A DNA stretch of 64,000 bases from Meiothermus taiwanensis DSM 14542. GTDB lineage: Bacteria; Deinococcota; Deinococci; Deinococcales; Thermaceae. Location of the stretch: NCBI GenBank assembly GCA_000482765.1, contig AXWR01000007.1, positions 1 through 64,000 on the forward strand, in the 5' to 3' direction. Under the pieces are notes generated by a model. That model saw only the letters and a program-made list of their open reading frames with translations. It did no database searches and had not been told where the DNA came from. This document shows positions 10,457 through 22,258 of the stretch, in pieces; positions within the stretch are counted from its first letter, which is position 1; the number at the start of each line of letters is the position of its first letter. The translations under genes and the position numbers were made by a program.

Positions 10457-10523
10457 GGCGCCCTTGGTGAAAAAATCGGAGTTGAGCGGCTGCGGATTGG
10501 GTAAGCTCAACTGGGAGGCAACC

Positions 10524-11309
10524 ATGAAGCGATACGCACGGTGGCTCTTGTTCGGACTGGCTTTGCTACTAAGCGCTTGCGTACCCCAGGCGGTGCGGCC
10601 CCAGCCCCCGCAGGTTGAGCTGTTGCAGTTTAACCTGGTCTCCATAGACCCCTTTAGCGGGCGGGGCGAGTTTGACGTGCGCCTGCGCCTGACCAATATC
10701 AACTCCTTTACCCTACCCCTGCTGGACAGCACCCTTACCGCCGAGCTGGGCGGCTCGCAGTTCCGCCTGACCCTGCCCGCTGTGGAAATCCCTGCCGGGG
10801 CCAGCCGCGAGGCCCAGACCCGCCTGGTGGTGCCCCTGGTGGAGGGCACCCGCGCCCTGGCCAGCCTGGTGAGCGGCCAGAGCACCCGCTTCCGCCTCCT
10901 GGGCGAGCTACGGGTGCAGCTAGGCCCGGCGGTGGTGCCGATTGGGCCCGTGACGCTGGTAGACCGTGAGGTGCGCCTCCAGTTTACCTTCCGGCTCCCC
11001 ACCATCCGCCTGGCCGAGATCCGGCTGGATGGGCTGGCCATCCGGCTGGTGCTGGAAGTAGAGAACCCCAACCCCATCGGGTTTACCTTGGAAGGCCCGC
11101 TGCGCCTTTTGATTGGCGGGCGGAGCGTGGCCGAGAGCGCGTTCAACCTGGGGCTCGGGCCCAATGGGCGGAACCGGGGCGAGCTGCGCCTGGGTCTGTC
11201 GGGGCTGCCGGGGCTGGGGGGTGTGAGCGTAGACCTGGGGCTTACGGCCCGCATTCCGGGCATCCTGAATCAGCCGGTGGTGCAGGTTTTGCAGGGGGTG
11301 TTGCGTTAG
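10524..11309 (+). CDS. LEA type 2 / WHy-domain lipoprotein
   Basis: The start is the ATG preceded by GGGAGGC; a longer frame from 10464 would put a poor leader before the signal peptide. The N terminus MKRYARWLLFGLALLLSAC is a lipoprotein signal with lipobox LSAC. The mature part holds two tandem beta domains, each with the VELLQFNLVSIDPFSGRGEF...L.N.N type pattern and a VENPNPIGF-like turn (residues about 30-140 and 145-255), typical of the LEA2/WHy fold linked to desiccation and stress in plants and bacteria. It is probably anchored at the cell envelope. Confidence 0.7.
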   Translation: MKRYARWLLFGLALLLSACVPQAVRPQPPQVELLQFNLVSIDPFSGRGEFDVRLRLTNINSFTLPLLDSTLTAELGGSQFRLTLPAVEIPAGASREAQTRLVVPLVEGTRALASLVSGQSTRFRLLGELRVQLGPAVVPIGPVTLVDREVRLQFTFRLPTIRLAEIRLDGLAIRLVLEVENPNPIGFTLEGPLRLLIGGRSVAESAFNLGLGPNGRNRGELRLGLSGLPGLGGVSVDLGLTARIPGILNQPVVQVLQGVLR

Positions 11310-11415
11310 GCCTGGAATTTGCCAAGCACCTGGAGTAGCCTGCGAGGGAAAATCCATGGCGCACCCGAACAGGGGCCGTGCAGGGTTCTGGTGGGCTTGG
11401 ATAAACGTCTGGTGA

Positions 11416-11421
11416 TAATCT
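11416..11421 (+). promoter_or_regulatory. Putative -10 box (TAATCT) for the ABC exporter operon
   Basis: TAATCT (within GATAATCT) is followed by eight bases and the ATG at 11430; no Shine-Dalgarno sequence is present. Confidence 0.4.
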
Positions 11422-11429
11422 AGAGCCTG

Positions 11430-12335
11430 ATGAACGCTGTGCTCGAGGCCACCGGCCTGCGCAAACGCTTTGGCAATCTGGTCGCGGTGGATGGGGTGAG
11501 CCTGCATCTGGCCGCGGGGGAGGTGCTGGCCTTCTTAGGCCCCAACGGGGCCGGCAAGACCACCACCATCAAGATGCTGGCCGGGCTGCTCTGGCCCGAT
11601 GGGGGCCAGGTGCACCTGCTGGGCAAGAGCCCCCACCAGAACCCCTGGGCCCTGCGCCACCTGGGGGCCGTGCTGGAGGGCAACCGCAACGTCTACTGGC
11701 GCATGACCGCACTGGAGAACCTGGTCTATTTTGGGGTGGCCCGTGGGCTGCGCTACCAGGCGGCCCAGCGCCGGGCGCAGGCTTTGCTCGAGCAGCTCGA
11801 GCTTGGCAGCAAAAGCCACACCGAGGTACGCCACCTTTCGCGCGGGATGCAACAAAAGCTCTCCCTGGCGGTGGCCCTGATGCACGACCCCGAACTTTTG
11901 CTCCTGGACGAGCCCACCCTGGGGCTGGACGTGGAGAGCGCCCTGCGGGTCGAGGCCATGGTGCGGGAGCTGGCCCAGGCCGGCAAGGCCATCCTCCTGA
12001 CCACCCACCAGCTCGAGGTCGCCCAGCGCCTGGCCAGCCGCATCGCCATCATCCAGCAGGGGCACATCGTGCTGGAGGGAAGAACGCCCGAGGTGCTGGG
12101 CCGGTTTGCCGGGGAGCACTACCTGATCGAAACGGAGACCCCGCTCTCACCCGCACAGCTCAGCCACCTGCGCTCGCTGGGCCTCGAGGGCGAGGAACCG
12201 CCGTATGTGTACCACGGCGATAGCGATGGGCTGTGGCGGCTGCTCGAGGCCCTCAAGCCCACGCCCCTCAAGAAGGTGGCGCGAGCCGAGGCCGATCTGC
12301 TCGATGTTTTCCTGAAGGTGGTGGGCCGTGCTTGA
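11430..12335 (+). CDS. ABC transporter ATP-binding protein (ABC-2 exporter type)
   Basis: The ATPase half of an exporter. Its 301 residues contain Walker A GPNGAGKTTTIKML, a Q-loop region, the signature LSRGMQQKLSLAVAL, Walker B LLLLDEPTLGLD and the switch histidine in LLTTHQLEVAQRL. A C-terminal extension of about 80 residues is typical of drug- or lantibiotic-type ABC-2 ATPases (DrrA/CcmA-like). The last codons overlap the start of the permease gene by eight bases, so both are translated together. The substrate cannot be told from the sequence. Confidence 0.93.
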   Translation: MNAVLEATGLRKRFGNLVAVDGVSLHLAAGEVLAFLGPNGAGKTTTIKMLAGLLWPDGGQVHLLGKSPHQNPWALRHLGAVLEGNRNVYWRMTALENLVYFGVARGLRYQAAQRRAQALLEQLELGSKSHTEVRHLSRGMQQKLSLAVALMHDPELLLLDEPTLGLDVESALRVEAMVRELAQAGKAILLTTHQLEVAQRLASRIAIIQQGHIVLEGRTPEVLGRFAGEHYLIETETPLSPAQLSHLRSLGLEGEEPPYVYHGDSDGLWRLLEALKPTPLKKVARAEADLLDVFLKVVGRA

Positions 12336-13098
12336 TCTGTTCTGGGTGGAGTTCAAACGCAGCTGGCTTTATCTGCGCCGTTACCCCAGCGAGTTTGTGG
12401 GGGCTGTGGTAAGCCTGAGCATCCTTTTCTTGCTGTTGTTTCTGGGGGCCCGGTTCCTGGCCGGGCCCGGGGCCGACTTCGGCGAGCGAACCGAGGCCCT
12501 CCTGGTGGGGTTTTTGCTCTGGACGCTCACCCTCTTCGCCTACAACTCGCTTTCCTTTGGTCTTTCGGAAGAGGCCCAGACCGGCACCCTCGAGCAGCTC
12601 TTCCTCACCCCCTATGGCCCCATTCCTCTGTTTTTGGTGCGTAATCTGGCCGGTCTGGGAACCCAGCTCCTGATACTGGGTAGCATTGCCCTGGTGCTAA
12701 TGCTCCTGACCGGGGCTCGCCTGAGCTTTCCACCACTGGTGCTGCTCCCCATCCTGGCGGTGCTCGTCGGGGGGTATGGTCTGGGCTTTGCCATGGCCAG
12801 CCTGGCCCTGCTGTTCAAGCGGGTGCAGCAGATCCTGGGGATCAGTCAGTTTCTGCTGATCTTCTTGTTGCAGGTGCCGCTCGATAGCAGCGGCTGGCTG
12901 GCTAAACTGGGCTACTTCCTACCCCTGGCCCCCGGTGCCCACCTGGCCCGGCAGATGATGAGCGCCGGCGCCAGCCTGGACTGGGGCCTGCTGGGCCTGG
13001 CCTTTTTGAACGGGCTCTGCTACCTGGGGCTGGGCCTGCTGATCTTTGGCCGGGCAGTACGTGCGGCCAAGCGGCGGGGGCTTCTATTTGGGTATTAG
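12328..13098 (+). CDS. ABC-2 type transporter permease
   Basis: The membrane half of the exporter, 256 residues, starting at a GTG inside the end of the ATPase gene. Six hydrophobic segments are visible (about 22-42, 55-75, 103-125, 132-158, 165-185, 222-244), with a short cytoplasmic N terminus (FWVEFKRSWLYLRRYPSEF) usual for ABC-2 permeases. The segment TGTLEQLFLTPYGPIPLFLVRNLA fits the coupling-helix region that contacts the ATPase. The gene ends 22 nt from the stop of the convergent hutH. Confidence 0.88.
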   Translation: MLDLFWVEFKRSWLYLRRYPSEFVGAVVSLSILFLLLFLGARFLAGPGADFGERTEALLVGFLLWTLTLFAYNSLSFGLSEEAQTGTLEQLFLTPYGPIPLFLVRNLAGLGTQLLILGSIALVLMLLTGARLSFPPLVLLPILAVLVGGYGLGFAMASLALLFKRVQQILGISQFLLIFLLQVPLDSSGWLAKLGYFLPLAPGAHLARQMMSAGASLDWGLLGLAFLNGLCYLGLGLLIFGRAVRAAKRRGLLFGY

Positions 13099-13120
13099 CC
13101 TGCAAATCACAACACAAACC

Positions 13121-14641
13121 CTACTCCAGCCCCCCCACCACCTGCTCGGCCACCCGCACCAGCTCGCCGGAACGAATCAGCTCGCACAGGCGGGCCAGCT
13201 CAGGCTTGAGGTAGCGGTCGCGGTCGAGGTGGGGGATCTCTTGCCGGATGCGGCGGTAGACTGCCTCCACCCCCCGGCCTGGGCGCAGCGGGGCGTGAAA
13301 GTCGAGGGCCTGGGCCGCCGAGGCCAGCTCGATGGCCAGCACCCAGAGGGTGTTTTCGAAAATGCTGCGGGCCTTGCGGCAGGCAATGGTGCCCATCGAG
13401 ACGTGGTCTTCCTGGTTGGCGCTGGTGGGAATGGAGTCCACCGAGGCCGGGTGGGCCAGCACCTTGTTCTCGCTCACCAAAGCCGCGGCGGTGTACTGGC
13501 TGATCATCAGGCCGGAGTTGAGGCCGCTGCCCTCGGCCAGGAAGGCCGGCAGGCCCGAAAGGGCCGGGTTCAGCATCTGCTCGATGCGGCGCTCGGAGAT
13601 GCTGGCGATTTCGGCCAGGGCCATGCCGGCGTAGTCGGCGGCCAGGGCCAGGGGCTGGCCGTGGAAGTTGCCGGCCGAGAGGGTGCGGCCTTCCTCGGGT
13701 AGAACCAGGGGGTTGTCGGTGACGCTCTGGAGCTCCCGCAGCAGCACCGCCCGCACGTGCTCGAGGGCATCGCGGCTGGCCCCGTGCACCTGGGGGGCGG
13801 CCCGCAGGCTGTAGGCATCCTGCACCTTGTCGCAGTCTATATGCGAGCGCATAATTTCCGAGTCTTCCAAGAGTTTGCGCACGTTGGCGCAGGTGGCCCG
13901 CAGGCCGGGGTGGGGGCGCAGGCGGGCCACCGCCTCATCAAAGGGCCGGTGGCTGGCCTTGAGGGCCTCCACGCTCATGGCCACTGCAATATCGGCGGTT
14001 TTGAGCAGGACTTCGCTGTCCAGGAGCAGCAAGGCCAGCAGCGAGGCCATGGCCTGGGTGCCGTTGATGAGGGCCAAACCTTCCTTGGCCTGCAGCTCCA
14101 GCGGCACCAGACCCACCGCCTGCAGCACCTCCGCCGCGGGCCGCACCCGGCCCTGGTAGGTCAGCTCACCCTCGCCAATAAGCGGCAGGCACATGTGGGC
14201 CAGGGGGGCCAGGTCGCCCGAGGCTCCCACCGAGCCCTGCGAGGGCACCACCGGAACCAGGTCGTGGTTCAGAAAATCCAGAAGCCGCTCCACCACCTCC
14301 ACCCGCACCCCGGAGTAGCCCAGGGCCAGGCTCTGGGCCCGCAGCAAAAGCATCCCCCGCACCACCTCTGGGGGGAACGGCTCCCCCACCCCAATGGCGT
14401 GCGAGAGCAACAGGTTGCGCTGCAACAGCCGCAGGTCTTTGGCCTCGATACGCACCGTGGCCAGCTTGCCAAAGCCGGTATTGAGGCCATAGACCGGCTG
14501 GTTTTGCTCGACGAGTTGTTCCACAAAGGCCCGGCAGCGCAGCAGGCGCCCCCGCGCGGCCTGGCTCAGACGCACCGGCGTCTTTTCCCGCACTACCCGG
14601 CGAAAATAGGCCAGGCTCAGTTCTGTATCCAGTTCTAGCAT
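13121..14641 (-). CDS. hutH: Histidine ammonia-lyase HutH
   Basis: HutH removes ammonia from L-histidine to give urocanate, the first step of histidine breakdown. The 506 residues carry the self-forming MIO prosthetic group from Ala140-Ser141-Gly142 in [14 protein letters not shown], the catalytic Tyr51 loop VYGLNTGFG, and NGTQAM, QDAYSLR and [12 protein letters not shown] signatures. The start [10 protein letters not shown] follows GAGGAAGCG closely. It is read away from hutC-hutU-hutI, with the likely HutC operator in the shared promoter region. Confidence 0.97.
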   Translation of the reverse strand: MLELDTELSLAYFRRVVREKTPVRLSQAARGRLLRCRAFVEQLVEQNQPVYGLNTGFGKLATVRIEAKDLRLLQRNLLLSHAIGVGEPFPPEVVRGMLLLRAQSLALGYSGVRVEVVERLLDFLNHDLVPVVPSQGSVGASGDLAPLAHMCLPLIGEGELTYQGRVRPAAEVLQAVGLVPLELQAKEGLALINGTQAMASLLALLLLDSEVLLKTADIAVAMSVEALKASHRPFDEAVARLRPHPGLRATCANVRKLLEDSEIMRSHIDCDKVQDAYSLRAAPQVHGASRDALEHVRAVLLRELQSVTDNPLVLPEEGRTLSAGNFHGQPLALAADYAGMALAEIASISERRIEQMLNPALSGLPAFLAEGSGLNSGLMISQYTAAALVSENKVLAHPASVDSIPTSANQEDHVSMGTIACRKARSIFENTLWVLAIELASAAQALDFHAPLRPGRGVEAVYRRIRQEIPHLDRDRYLKPELARLCELIRSGELVRVAEQVVGGLE

Positions 14642-14673
14642 CGCTTCCTCGCTTGACCCATCGCCGGGCAAGG

Positions 14674-14685
14674 TTGTATATACAA
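14674..14685. promoter_or_regulatory. HutC-type operator palindrome between hutH and hutC
   Basis: TTGTATATACAA is a perfect 12-bp palindrome in the 59-bp gap between the divergent hutH and hutC genes. It fits the TGTATATACA-type core recognised by GntR/HutC regulators, so one repressor site could control both transcripts and be lifted by urocanate. Confidence 0.7.
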
Positions 14686-14700
14686 GCGAGAGGATAAACG

Positions 14701-15392
14701 TTGAAATACCTGCGCGTCAAGGAAGCCGTGTTGCAGGAGCTGCGCAAGCCCAGCCCCGGCTTCCCCCTCTCGGAGAACAGCCTGGCCCGCCGCTTTGGGG
14801 TGAGCCGCATGACCGCCCGCCGGGCCTTGCAGGAGCTCGAGCAGGAGGGGTGGCTCCGGCGTGCCCAGGGCCGCAGCAGCACCCCCGCCCCCCGGCGCTT
14901 TAGCCAGGGCTTCCTGCGGGTGCGCCCCTTCTACGAGTTCGCCCAGGCCCAGGGGGCCAGGCCCAAAACCCAGGTGATGGCCGCCGAGCTGCGCCCCACC
15001 CCCCCAGAGGTACAGGCCCGGCTGGGGGTGAAGCAGGCGGTTTATGTGGAACGGCTGCGCTTTCTGGACGAGGAGCCGGTGCAGCGCGAAGCGCGGTATC
15101 TGAACGCCGAGCTGTGCGGGGAAATCCTCGAGCACGACCTCACCAGCGAGTCCATCCACGATCTGCTCGTCCACACCCTGGGCCTGCCCCTGACCAAGGT
15201 CTGGCAGCGGCTGGAGGCGGTGGCTTTGGAGCAGGAAGTCGCCCGCCTGCTCCAGCAGCCCCAGGGCGCACCGGCCCTGCGCCTCGAGCGGGTCACCTAC
15301 ACCCTCCTTCAGCCCGTGACCTGGGTGGAGTATCTGATGCGGGCCGACCGCTACTACCTGGAAGACAGCTTCATCCCCCAAGGAGAACGCCC

Positions 15393-15396
<4 letters not shown>
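14701..15396 (+). CDS. hutC: GntR-family histidine utilisation repressor (HutC-like)
   Basis: A 231-residue regulator with an N-terminal GntR winged helix ([28 protein letters not shown], residues about 28-55) and a C-terminal UTRA ligand domain (residues 75-225), which in HutC binds urocanate. The start is TTG, chosen because GAGAGGA lies six bases upstream and the frame gives a normal GntR N terminus. It is the first gene of hutC-hutU-hutI; its last bases overlap the ATG of hutU (ATGA). Confidence 0.88.
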
Positions 15397-17041
<1,645 letters not shown>

Positions 17042-17045
<4 letters not shown>

Positions 17046-18229
17046 AACGGGTATTTACCGGCATCACCGAGCTGTACACGCCCAAAGAAAGGCTCGAGCA
17101 GGCCGCATTCGCCGTGCAGGACGGACGGTTTGTCTGGGTGGGGGCTGCGTCCAATCTACCCAGCGAATATCGAAGCTGGCCCCGTACCGACCTGGGCGGG
17201 CGCGGGGTGGTGCCCGGCCTCGTGGACGCCCACACCCACCTGGTGTACGGCGGCGACCGGCTGGGCGAGTACTTACAGCGCGCACGGGGCGAAAGCTACG
17301 AGGACATCCTGGCCGCAGGCGGGGGCATCTACGCAACGGTGCAGGCAACCCATGCAACATCGGAAGATGAGCTTTACGAACAGGCGCGGGCTCGAGCACA
17401 CCTCTTTCTGGCCCAGGGGGTCACCACCCTGGAAATCAAGAGCGGCTACGGCCTGCTGCCCGAGGCCGAGCTCAAGATGCTGCGGGTAATCCGGCGGCTC
17501 GGGGAAACCCTGCCCCAGCGGGTCTTCCCCACCCTGCTGGCCCACGTCATTCCCAAAGGCTGGGCGCGCGGGGAGTACCTGGAGATGTTCTGTCAGGAAC
17601 TCATCCCCGAGGTGGCCCGCACTGGCCTGGCCGGGGCGGTGGACGTGTTTTGCGACCAGGGCGCTTTTACCCTGGGGGAAGCCCGGAAAATCCTCGAGGC
17701 CGCCCTGTCCCATGGCCTAAAGATCAAGCTCCACGCCGAGCAGATCGCCCACACCGGGGCCACCCGGCTGGCAGCGGAACTGGGGGCTTTGTCGGCGGAC
17801 CACCTGGAGCAGTCCACCCCGGAAGACTGGCAGGCCCTGGCCCAGCGCGGCACTATCGGGACGGTGCTACCGGGCGCAGCGGTCATCCTCCGCAAGCCGT
17901 TTCCGAACGTTCGGGCCATGTGGGACGCGGGTGTGAGGGTTGCCATCGCCACCGACCACAACCCCGGCTCCAGCCCGCTTTTTAGCCCCTGGCTGGGGAT
18001 GCAGCTCGCCATCAGCCTTGGCAGGCTATCGGCAGAGGAAGCCCTGATCGCCCACACCGAGAACGCGGCGCTGGCACTGGGTCGCGCGGATTTGGGAAGG
18101 GTTGAAGTAGGGGCGGTGGCGGATTTCGTGGTGCTGGACTCGAGGAGGGCGCTCGAGGGTCTTTACCGCTGGGGGCATTGCCCCCTATGGGGGGTATTTG
18201 TGGGTGGAGTTAATAACCCGGCAGGCTAA
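17042..18229 (+). CDS. hutI: Imidazolonepropionase HutI
   Basis: HutI opens the ring of imidazolonepropionate to give N-formimidoyl-L-glutamate. This 395-residue amidohydrolase shows the metal-binding [10 protein letters not shown] near residue 65, the substrate loop [16 protein letters not shown], the KSGYGL motif, a further metal His in [10 protein letters not shown], and the metal Asp in [11 protein letters not shown] five-codon longer start (17027) exists but the ATGA overlap with hutU favours the chosen ATG. The last pathway enzyme (formiminoglutamase or deiminase) is not in the window. Confidence 0.96.
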
Positions 18230-18365
18230 CGGCCTGTGCATCAGCCGCTCCATTCAAAAGTGAACGATGGGGTCGTTCCGGTAAGCGCGGCTTTTTAGCA
18301 GGCATCTTGGGATAGGCGGAAACCTGAGGTCAGCAAATGCCATACCCAAAACGGGCCGGTAAAAG

Positions 18366-18371
18366 TACAAT
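18366..18371 (+). promoter_or_regulatory. -10 box (TACAAT) for leaderless sbcD
   Basis: TACAAT-N6-ATG. The spacing is exactly that of a leaderless start, and there is no Shine-Dalgarno sequence. The preceding 135 nt after hutI hold no gene that I can see. Confidence 0.6.
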
Positions 18372-18377
18372 CAGCCC

Positions 18378-19529
18378 ATGCGTATTCTGCACACAGCAGA
18401 CTGGCACCTGGGCAAGGTGCTCAAAGGACGGGAACGCACCCCGGAAATTCGGCAGGCCTTGCAGGAGCTACTCAAGCTGGTGCGCTCGGAGCGCATCGAG
18501 CTGGTGCTGGTCGCGGGCGATCTGTTCGACCGCAGCGTGGTATCCACCGAGGCCGAAGCTGCCGCCTTCGAGTTTTTTGTGGGCCTGCGCGAGCTGCAGG
18601 TTCCGGCCCTGGTGATCGCCGGCAACCACGACAGCCGCGACCGCCTCGAGGCCCTCTCGCCCCTGCTCTCCCTGACCGGGGCCACCGTGTTTGGCAACCT
18701 GCGCTTTGCCGAGGATGGCGGGGTGGTGGAGGCCCTGGGGGCCAAAGTGGCCCTGCTGCCCTTTTTGTCGGAGCGCCGGCTGGTTCGGGCCGGCGACCTG
18801 CTAAAGGGCGATAGCGCGGATTGGAAAAGAACCTACGGCCACAGCCTGGAACTCATCCTGAAGAACCTGGCGACCGGCTTCAGCGCCGACCTCAATCTGC
18901 TGATGGCCCACCTGACCGTGGAGGGCGGCCAGCTGGGGGGCGGCGAGTTCACCTTCCACACCACCAACAGCTATGCCATCCCCAAAAGCGCCTTCCCCCT
19001 GAGCCTGAGCTACGTGGCCCTGGGCCACCTGCACCGCCAGCAGCAGGTCTGCGAGGCCCCGGTGGCCTGGTATGCGGGCTCTTTGATCCAGCTCGACTTT
19101 GGCGAAAGCGAGAACAGCAACCAGGGGGCCCTGATTGTGGAGCTCGAGCCGGGCCAGCAGCCCCAGATTCATCCGATCCGGGCGCGCTGGGGCAGGCCGC
19201 TCAAAACCTTCCGGCTGAGCCGCGAGACCCTGGATCGCCGCTGGGAGGAGATCCGGACTTTTCCTGGCTACAGCAAAATTGTGATCGAGGGCCCCGGCAA
19301 CGCCGCCCTGCGCGAGCGATTGTTCAAGGAGCTGCCGGATCTGCTCGAGGTGGAGTTTCACACCCCAGAAGTAGAGGTAAAAGGCCCCGCCGTGGTAGAC
19401 ACCGAAAACCTGGACTGGGTGGAGGCCTACGCCGAGTACCGCCGAACCGTCACCGCCAGGGAAGCCAGCCCCGAACTGCTGCAGGCTTTCCGACAGATCT
19501 ACGAAGAAGCCCACGCCCCCACGCACTGA
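18378..19529 (+). CDS. sbcD: Nuclease SbcCD subunit D (Mre11-type)
   Basis: SbcD is the Mn-dependent nuclease half of the SbcCD (Mre11-Rad50) complex, which opens hairpins and trims blocked DNA ends during replication and repair. The 383 residues hold the five phosphoesterase motifs: ILHTADWHLGK, VAGDLFDRS, IAGNHDSRDRL, LLMAHLTVEG and ALGHLHRQQ. The C-terminal third is the capping and SbcC-binding part. sbcC follows after 8 nt, so the pair is one operon. Confidence 0.95.
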   Translation: MRILHTADWHLGKVLKGRERTPEIRQALQELLKLVRSERIELVLVAGDLFDRSVVSTEAEAAAFEFFVGLRELQVPALVIAGNHDSRDRLEALSPLLSLTGATVFGNLRFAEDGGVVEALGAKVALLPFLSERRLVRAGDLLKGDSADWKRTYGHSLELILKNLATGFSADLNLLMAHLTVEGGQLGGGEFTFHTTNSYAIPKSAFPLSLSYVALGHLHRQQQVCEAPVAWYAGSLIQLDFGESENSNQGALIVELEPGQQPQIHPIRARWGRPLKTFRLSRETLDRRWEEIRTFPGYSKIVIEGPGNAALRERLFKELPDLLEVEFHTPEVEVKGPAVVDTENLDWVEAYAEYRRTVTAREASPELLQAFRQIYEEAHAPTH

Positions 19530-19537
19530 ACCTTGCC

Positions 19538-22258
19538 ATGAGACCCCTGGAACTGCTCCTCGATGGCTTTGGCCCCTATGCCGAAGCGCAAACCATCCAC
19601 TTCGACCACGACGTGAGCCTTTTTGCCATTACCGGCCCCACCGGATCGGGTAAAAGCACCCTGCTCGATGCCATCACCTACGCCCTCTACAAAGCCACCC
19701 CGCGCCTCGGCGCGAGCGGCCTCAAAGACCTCAAACACCCCCAGGCCGACTCGGCCAAGGTGGAGCTGACCTTTGCCATGGGCGAGCAGGTTTGGCGGGT
19801 GGTGCGGGTGGTGGGCAGGGAGAACCAGAACCGCCTCGAGTACCTCCAGCAAGACCAGTGGAAAACCCACCCCGCCTCCGAGAAGGTGCGGGAGCTCGAT
19901 GCCAAGCTGGCCGAGATTCTGGGCATGGACTACGAGACCTTTACCCGGGCCATCCTGCTGCCCCAGGGCCAGTTCGACCTGTTCTTGCGCGGCTCGCCCA
20001 GGGAGCGCCGCGAGACCCTCATCAAGCTGTACGGTTTGGAAAACCTCAAGGCCATGCGGGAACGAGCAGCAGCCCACCTCGCTGACCTGAACGGGCAAAA
20101 AGCCCGTCTGGAAGGGGAGCTGACTGCTTTAGCCGAGGCCGAAGAGGGGCGCATTACGGCGCTGCAAGAGGAGATTAGCTTGCTGGAGGAGAGGGTCAAG
20201 GAGCTGTCACAACAGGAGAAAAGCGCCGAGCTGAACCTAAAAACCCTGGAAACACGTCTGGAGCTTTTTACAGCCCTCGAGGCCTTGCAGCGCCGCCAAC
20301 GAACCTGGGAAAACGAGCAGCCCCGCATCGCCGAAACCACCGCCAAACTGGCGCGCGCCGAGCAGGCCGAGCGGATCTGGCCCCAGGTTGAGGCCCTTCT
20401 GGCTGTCCAGGGCGAGCTCGAGCGGGCCCAGCAAGCCCTGAGCGCCCACCGGTCGGCGCTGGCCAAGCTCGAGGCCCTGCTCGAGAACCTGCGCCAGGGC
20501 TTCGATCCCGCGCGCCTCGAGGGGCTCAAGCGCAGCCTGGCCCAGATGCCCCTGCTCAAGAGCCAGGAAGCCCGCCTCAGCCGCTATGGGGGCCGGCTCG
20601 AGCTGCACCACCCCAGCCCGCTGCCCTTCGACGAAGACCGCCTCGAGCAGCTGCGCGAGGCCGAGCGGCTGTTTGCCGACCACACCAAGGCCCGCACCCA
20701 GGCCGAGCGGGCCCAGGCCCGCCTGCAAGCCGCTGTGGGGGAAGTGGAAAAAGCCCAGGCCGAGCGGGCAGAACTGGAAAATAAGCTAAAGAGCCTCAAA
20801 GACCTGGGCCAGGGCAAAAAAACCGAGCTGGAAAAAGCCAAAGCGGCCCTCGATCGCGAAAAACTCCGGCAGGGCATCGCGCACTACCACCCCCACCTCA
20901 AGGTGGGCGAGCCCTGCCCCCTCTGCGGCCATCCGGTCGCCGCCCTGCCCCCGGCCCAGCCCCTGTCCGACCTGCAGGGTTTGCAGGCCCAGGTAGACAC
21001 CCTCGAGGCCACCGTCACCGAGCTGCGGGCCGACTACAGGGCCACCCAGAAGCGCCTCGACGACCTGAACGAGCAGCTGCCAAAGCTACAAACGCAGGTG
21101 CAAACCCTGCAAGCCGAGGCCGATGAAGCCAGCAAAGCCTATGCAGACCTGGAAGCAAAGTGCCAGGCGCTGGGCAGCCTCGAGCAGGTTCGGGAAGAGC
21201 GTACCCAACGTCTGGCCGGACTGGCACAGGAAATCCGCGCCATCACCGGCGGCCTGGCCCCAGCGGCCTACGAGCAGCAGCTTCTGAAAGAGCTCAAAGC
21301 CGCTCAGGATCGGGCCGATCAGATCGCTGAGGCCGAGGCCAGCCTGACCGAAGCCAGGGGCAAAGTCCAGAGCCAGAGCGAGGTGGTGCGGGTGCTGGAA
21401 AGCAACCGGGCCCGGCAGCAGGAGATGGTGGAGAACCTCTGGCGCGAGGCCGGGTTCGATGGCCTCGAGGCCGTCCGGGCGGCCCGCCTGAGCCCGGCCG
21501 AGGCGGCGGCCCTGCGCAAACGGGTACAGGATCATGCGCTCGAGGGTGCCCAGATCGCCCGCGAGCTGGAGGAGTTGGAAGCCAAGCTGCAGGGCCAGCA
21601 GCCGGTGGACACAGCCCAGGTGGCCGAACAAAAGCAGCGCCTGGCCGAGCTAAAAAGGGCCCTCGAGACGGCCCAGCAAGACCTGGGCGGCAAGAAGTCC
21701 GAGCTCGAGCGCCTGCAAAAGCAGCTCGAGCGCAGGCGCCAGGCCCAGAAAGAAAAAGCAGACCTGGACAGACAAATCGACCTCTGGGAGCAGCTCGAGC
21801 AGGATCTCAAGGGCCACCGCTTCCAGGACTTCTTACTGGAGCGCTATCAGTCGGGCTTGCTCTCCAGGGCTTCCGAACTCATCCAGTCGCTCTCGCACAA
21901 CCGCTATACCTTGCGGCTCGAGGACGGCGATTATTTCGTATTCGACCGCTGGACCGAGGCCCTGCGGCCGGTGCGCACCCTTTCGGGCGGGGAAAGTTTC
22001 ATGGCCAGCCTGTGCCTAGCACTCTCGCTCTCCGAGCACCTCTCGCGCGGCAGAATCGGCGCGCTGTTTCTGGACGAAGGCTTCGGCACCCTGGATGCCG
22101 AAACGCTGGAACAGGTGGCCGGGATACTGGAAGCCCTGCCAAGCCAGGGCCGCCTGGTGGGCATTGTCACCCACGTCGAAGCCCTGGCCGAGCGAATGCC
22201 CGCGCGTTTGGAGGTCTTCAAGTCGCCTGCGGGGAGCCGTGTGCGCTGGAGGGATTGA
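19538..22258 (+). CDS. sbcC: Nuclease SbcCD subunit C (Rad50-type SMC ATPase)
   Basis: SbcC is the SMC-like ATPase that holds DNA and drives SbcD. The 906 residues comprise an N-terminal ATPase lobe with Walker A ITGPTGSGKSTLLDAITYALY, a long Glu/Gln/Leu-rich coiled coil, the zinc hook CPLCGHPV near residue 460 that dimerises two molecules, a returning coiled coil, and the C-terminal lobe with signature LSGGESFMASLCLALSLSE and Walker B ALFLDEGFGTLD. The start follows the sbcD stop closely; upstream open frame is shadow. The coiled-coil DNA is the densest stretch of CTCGAG in the window. Confidence 0.95.
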   Translation: MRPLELLLDGFGPYAEAQTIHFDHDVSLFAITGPTGSGKSTLLDAITYALYKATPRLGASGLKDLKHPQADSAKVELTFAMGEQVWRVVRVVGRENQNRLEYLQQDQWKTHPASEKVRELDAKLAEILGMDYETFTRAILLPQGQFDLFLRGSPRERRETLIKLYGLENLKAMRERAAAHLADLNGQKARLEGELTALAEAEEGRITALQEEISLLEERVKELSQQEKSAELNLKTLETRLELFTALEALQRRQRTWENEQPRIAETTAKLARAEQAERIWPQVEALLAVQGELERAQQALSAHRSALAKLEALLENLRQGFDPARLEGLKRSLAQMPLLKSQEARLSRYGGRLELHHPSPLPFDEDRLEQLREAERLFADHTKARTQAERAQARLQAAVGEVEKAQAERAELENKLKSLKDLGQGKKTELEKAKAALDREKLRQGIAHYHPHLKVGEPCPLCGHPVAALPPAQPLSDLQGLQAQVDTLEATVTELRADYRATQKRLDDLNEQLPKLQTQVQTLQAEADEASKAYADLEAKCQALGSLEQVREERTQRLAGLAQEIRAITGGLAPAAYEQQLLKELKAAQDRADQIAEAEASLTEARGKVQSQSEVVRVLESNRARQQEMVENLWREAGFDGLEAVRAARLSPAEAAALRKRVQDHALEGAQIARELEELEAKLQGQQPVDTAQVAEQKQRLAELKRALETAQQDLGGKKSELERLQKQLERRRQAQKEKADLDRQIDLWEQLEQDLKGHRFQDFLLERYQSGLLSRASELIQSLSHNRYTLRLEDGDYFVFDRWTEALRPVRTLSGGESFMASLCLALSLSEHLSRGRIGALFLDEGFGTLDAETLEQVAGILEALPSQGRLVGIVTHVEALAERMPARLEVFKSPAGSRVRWRD

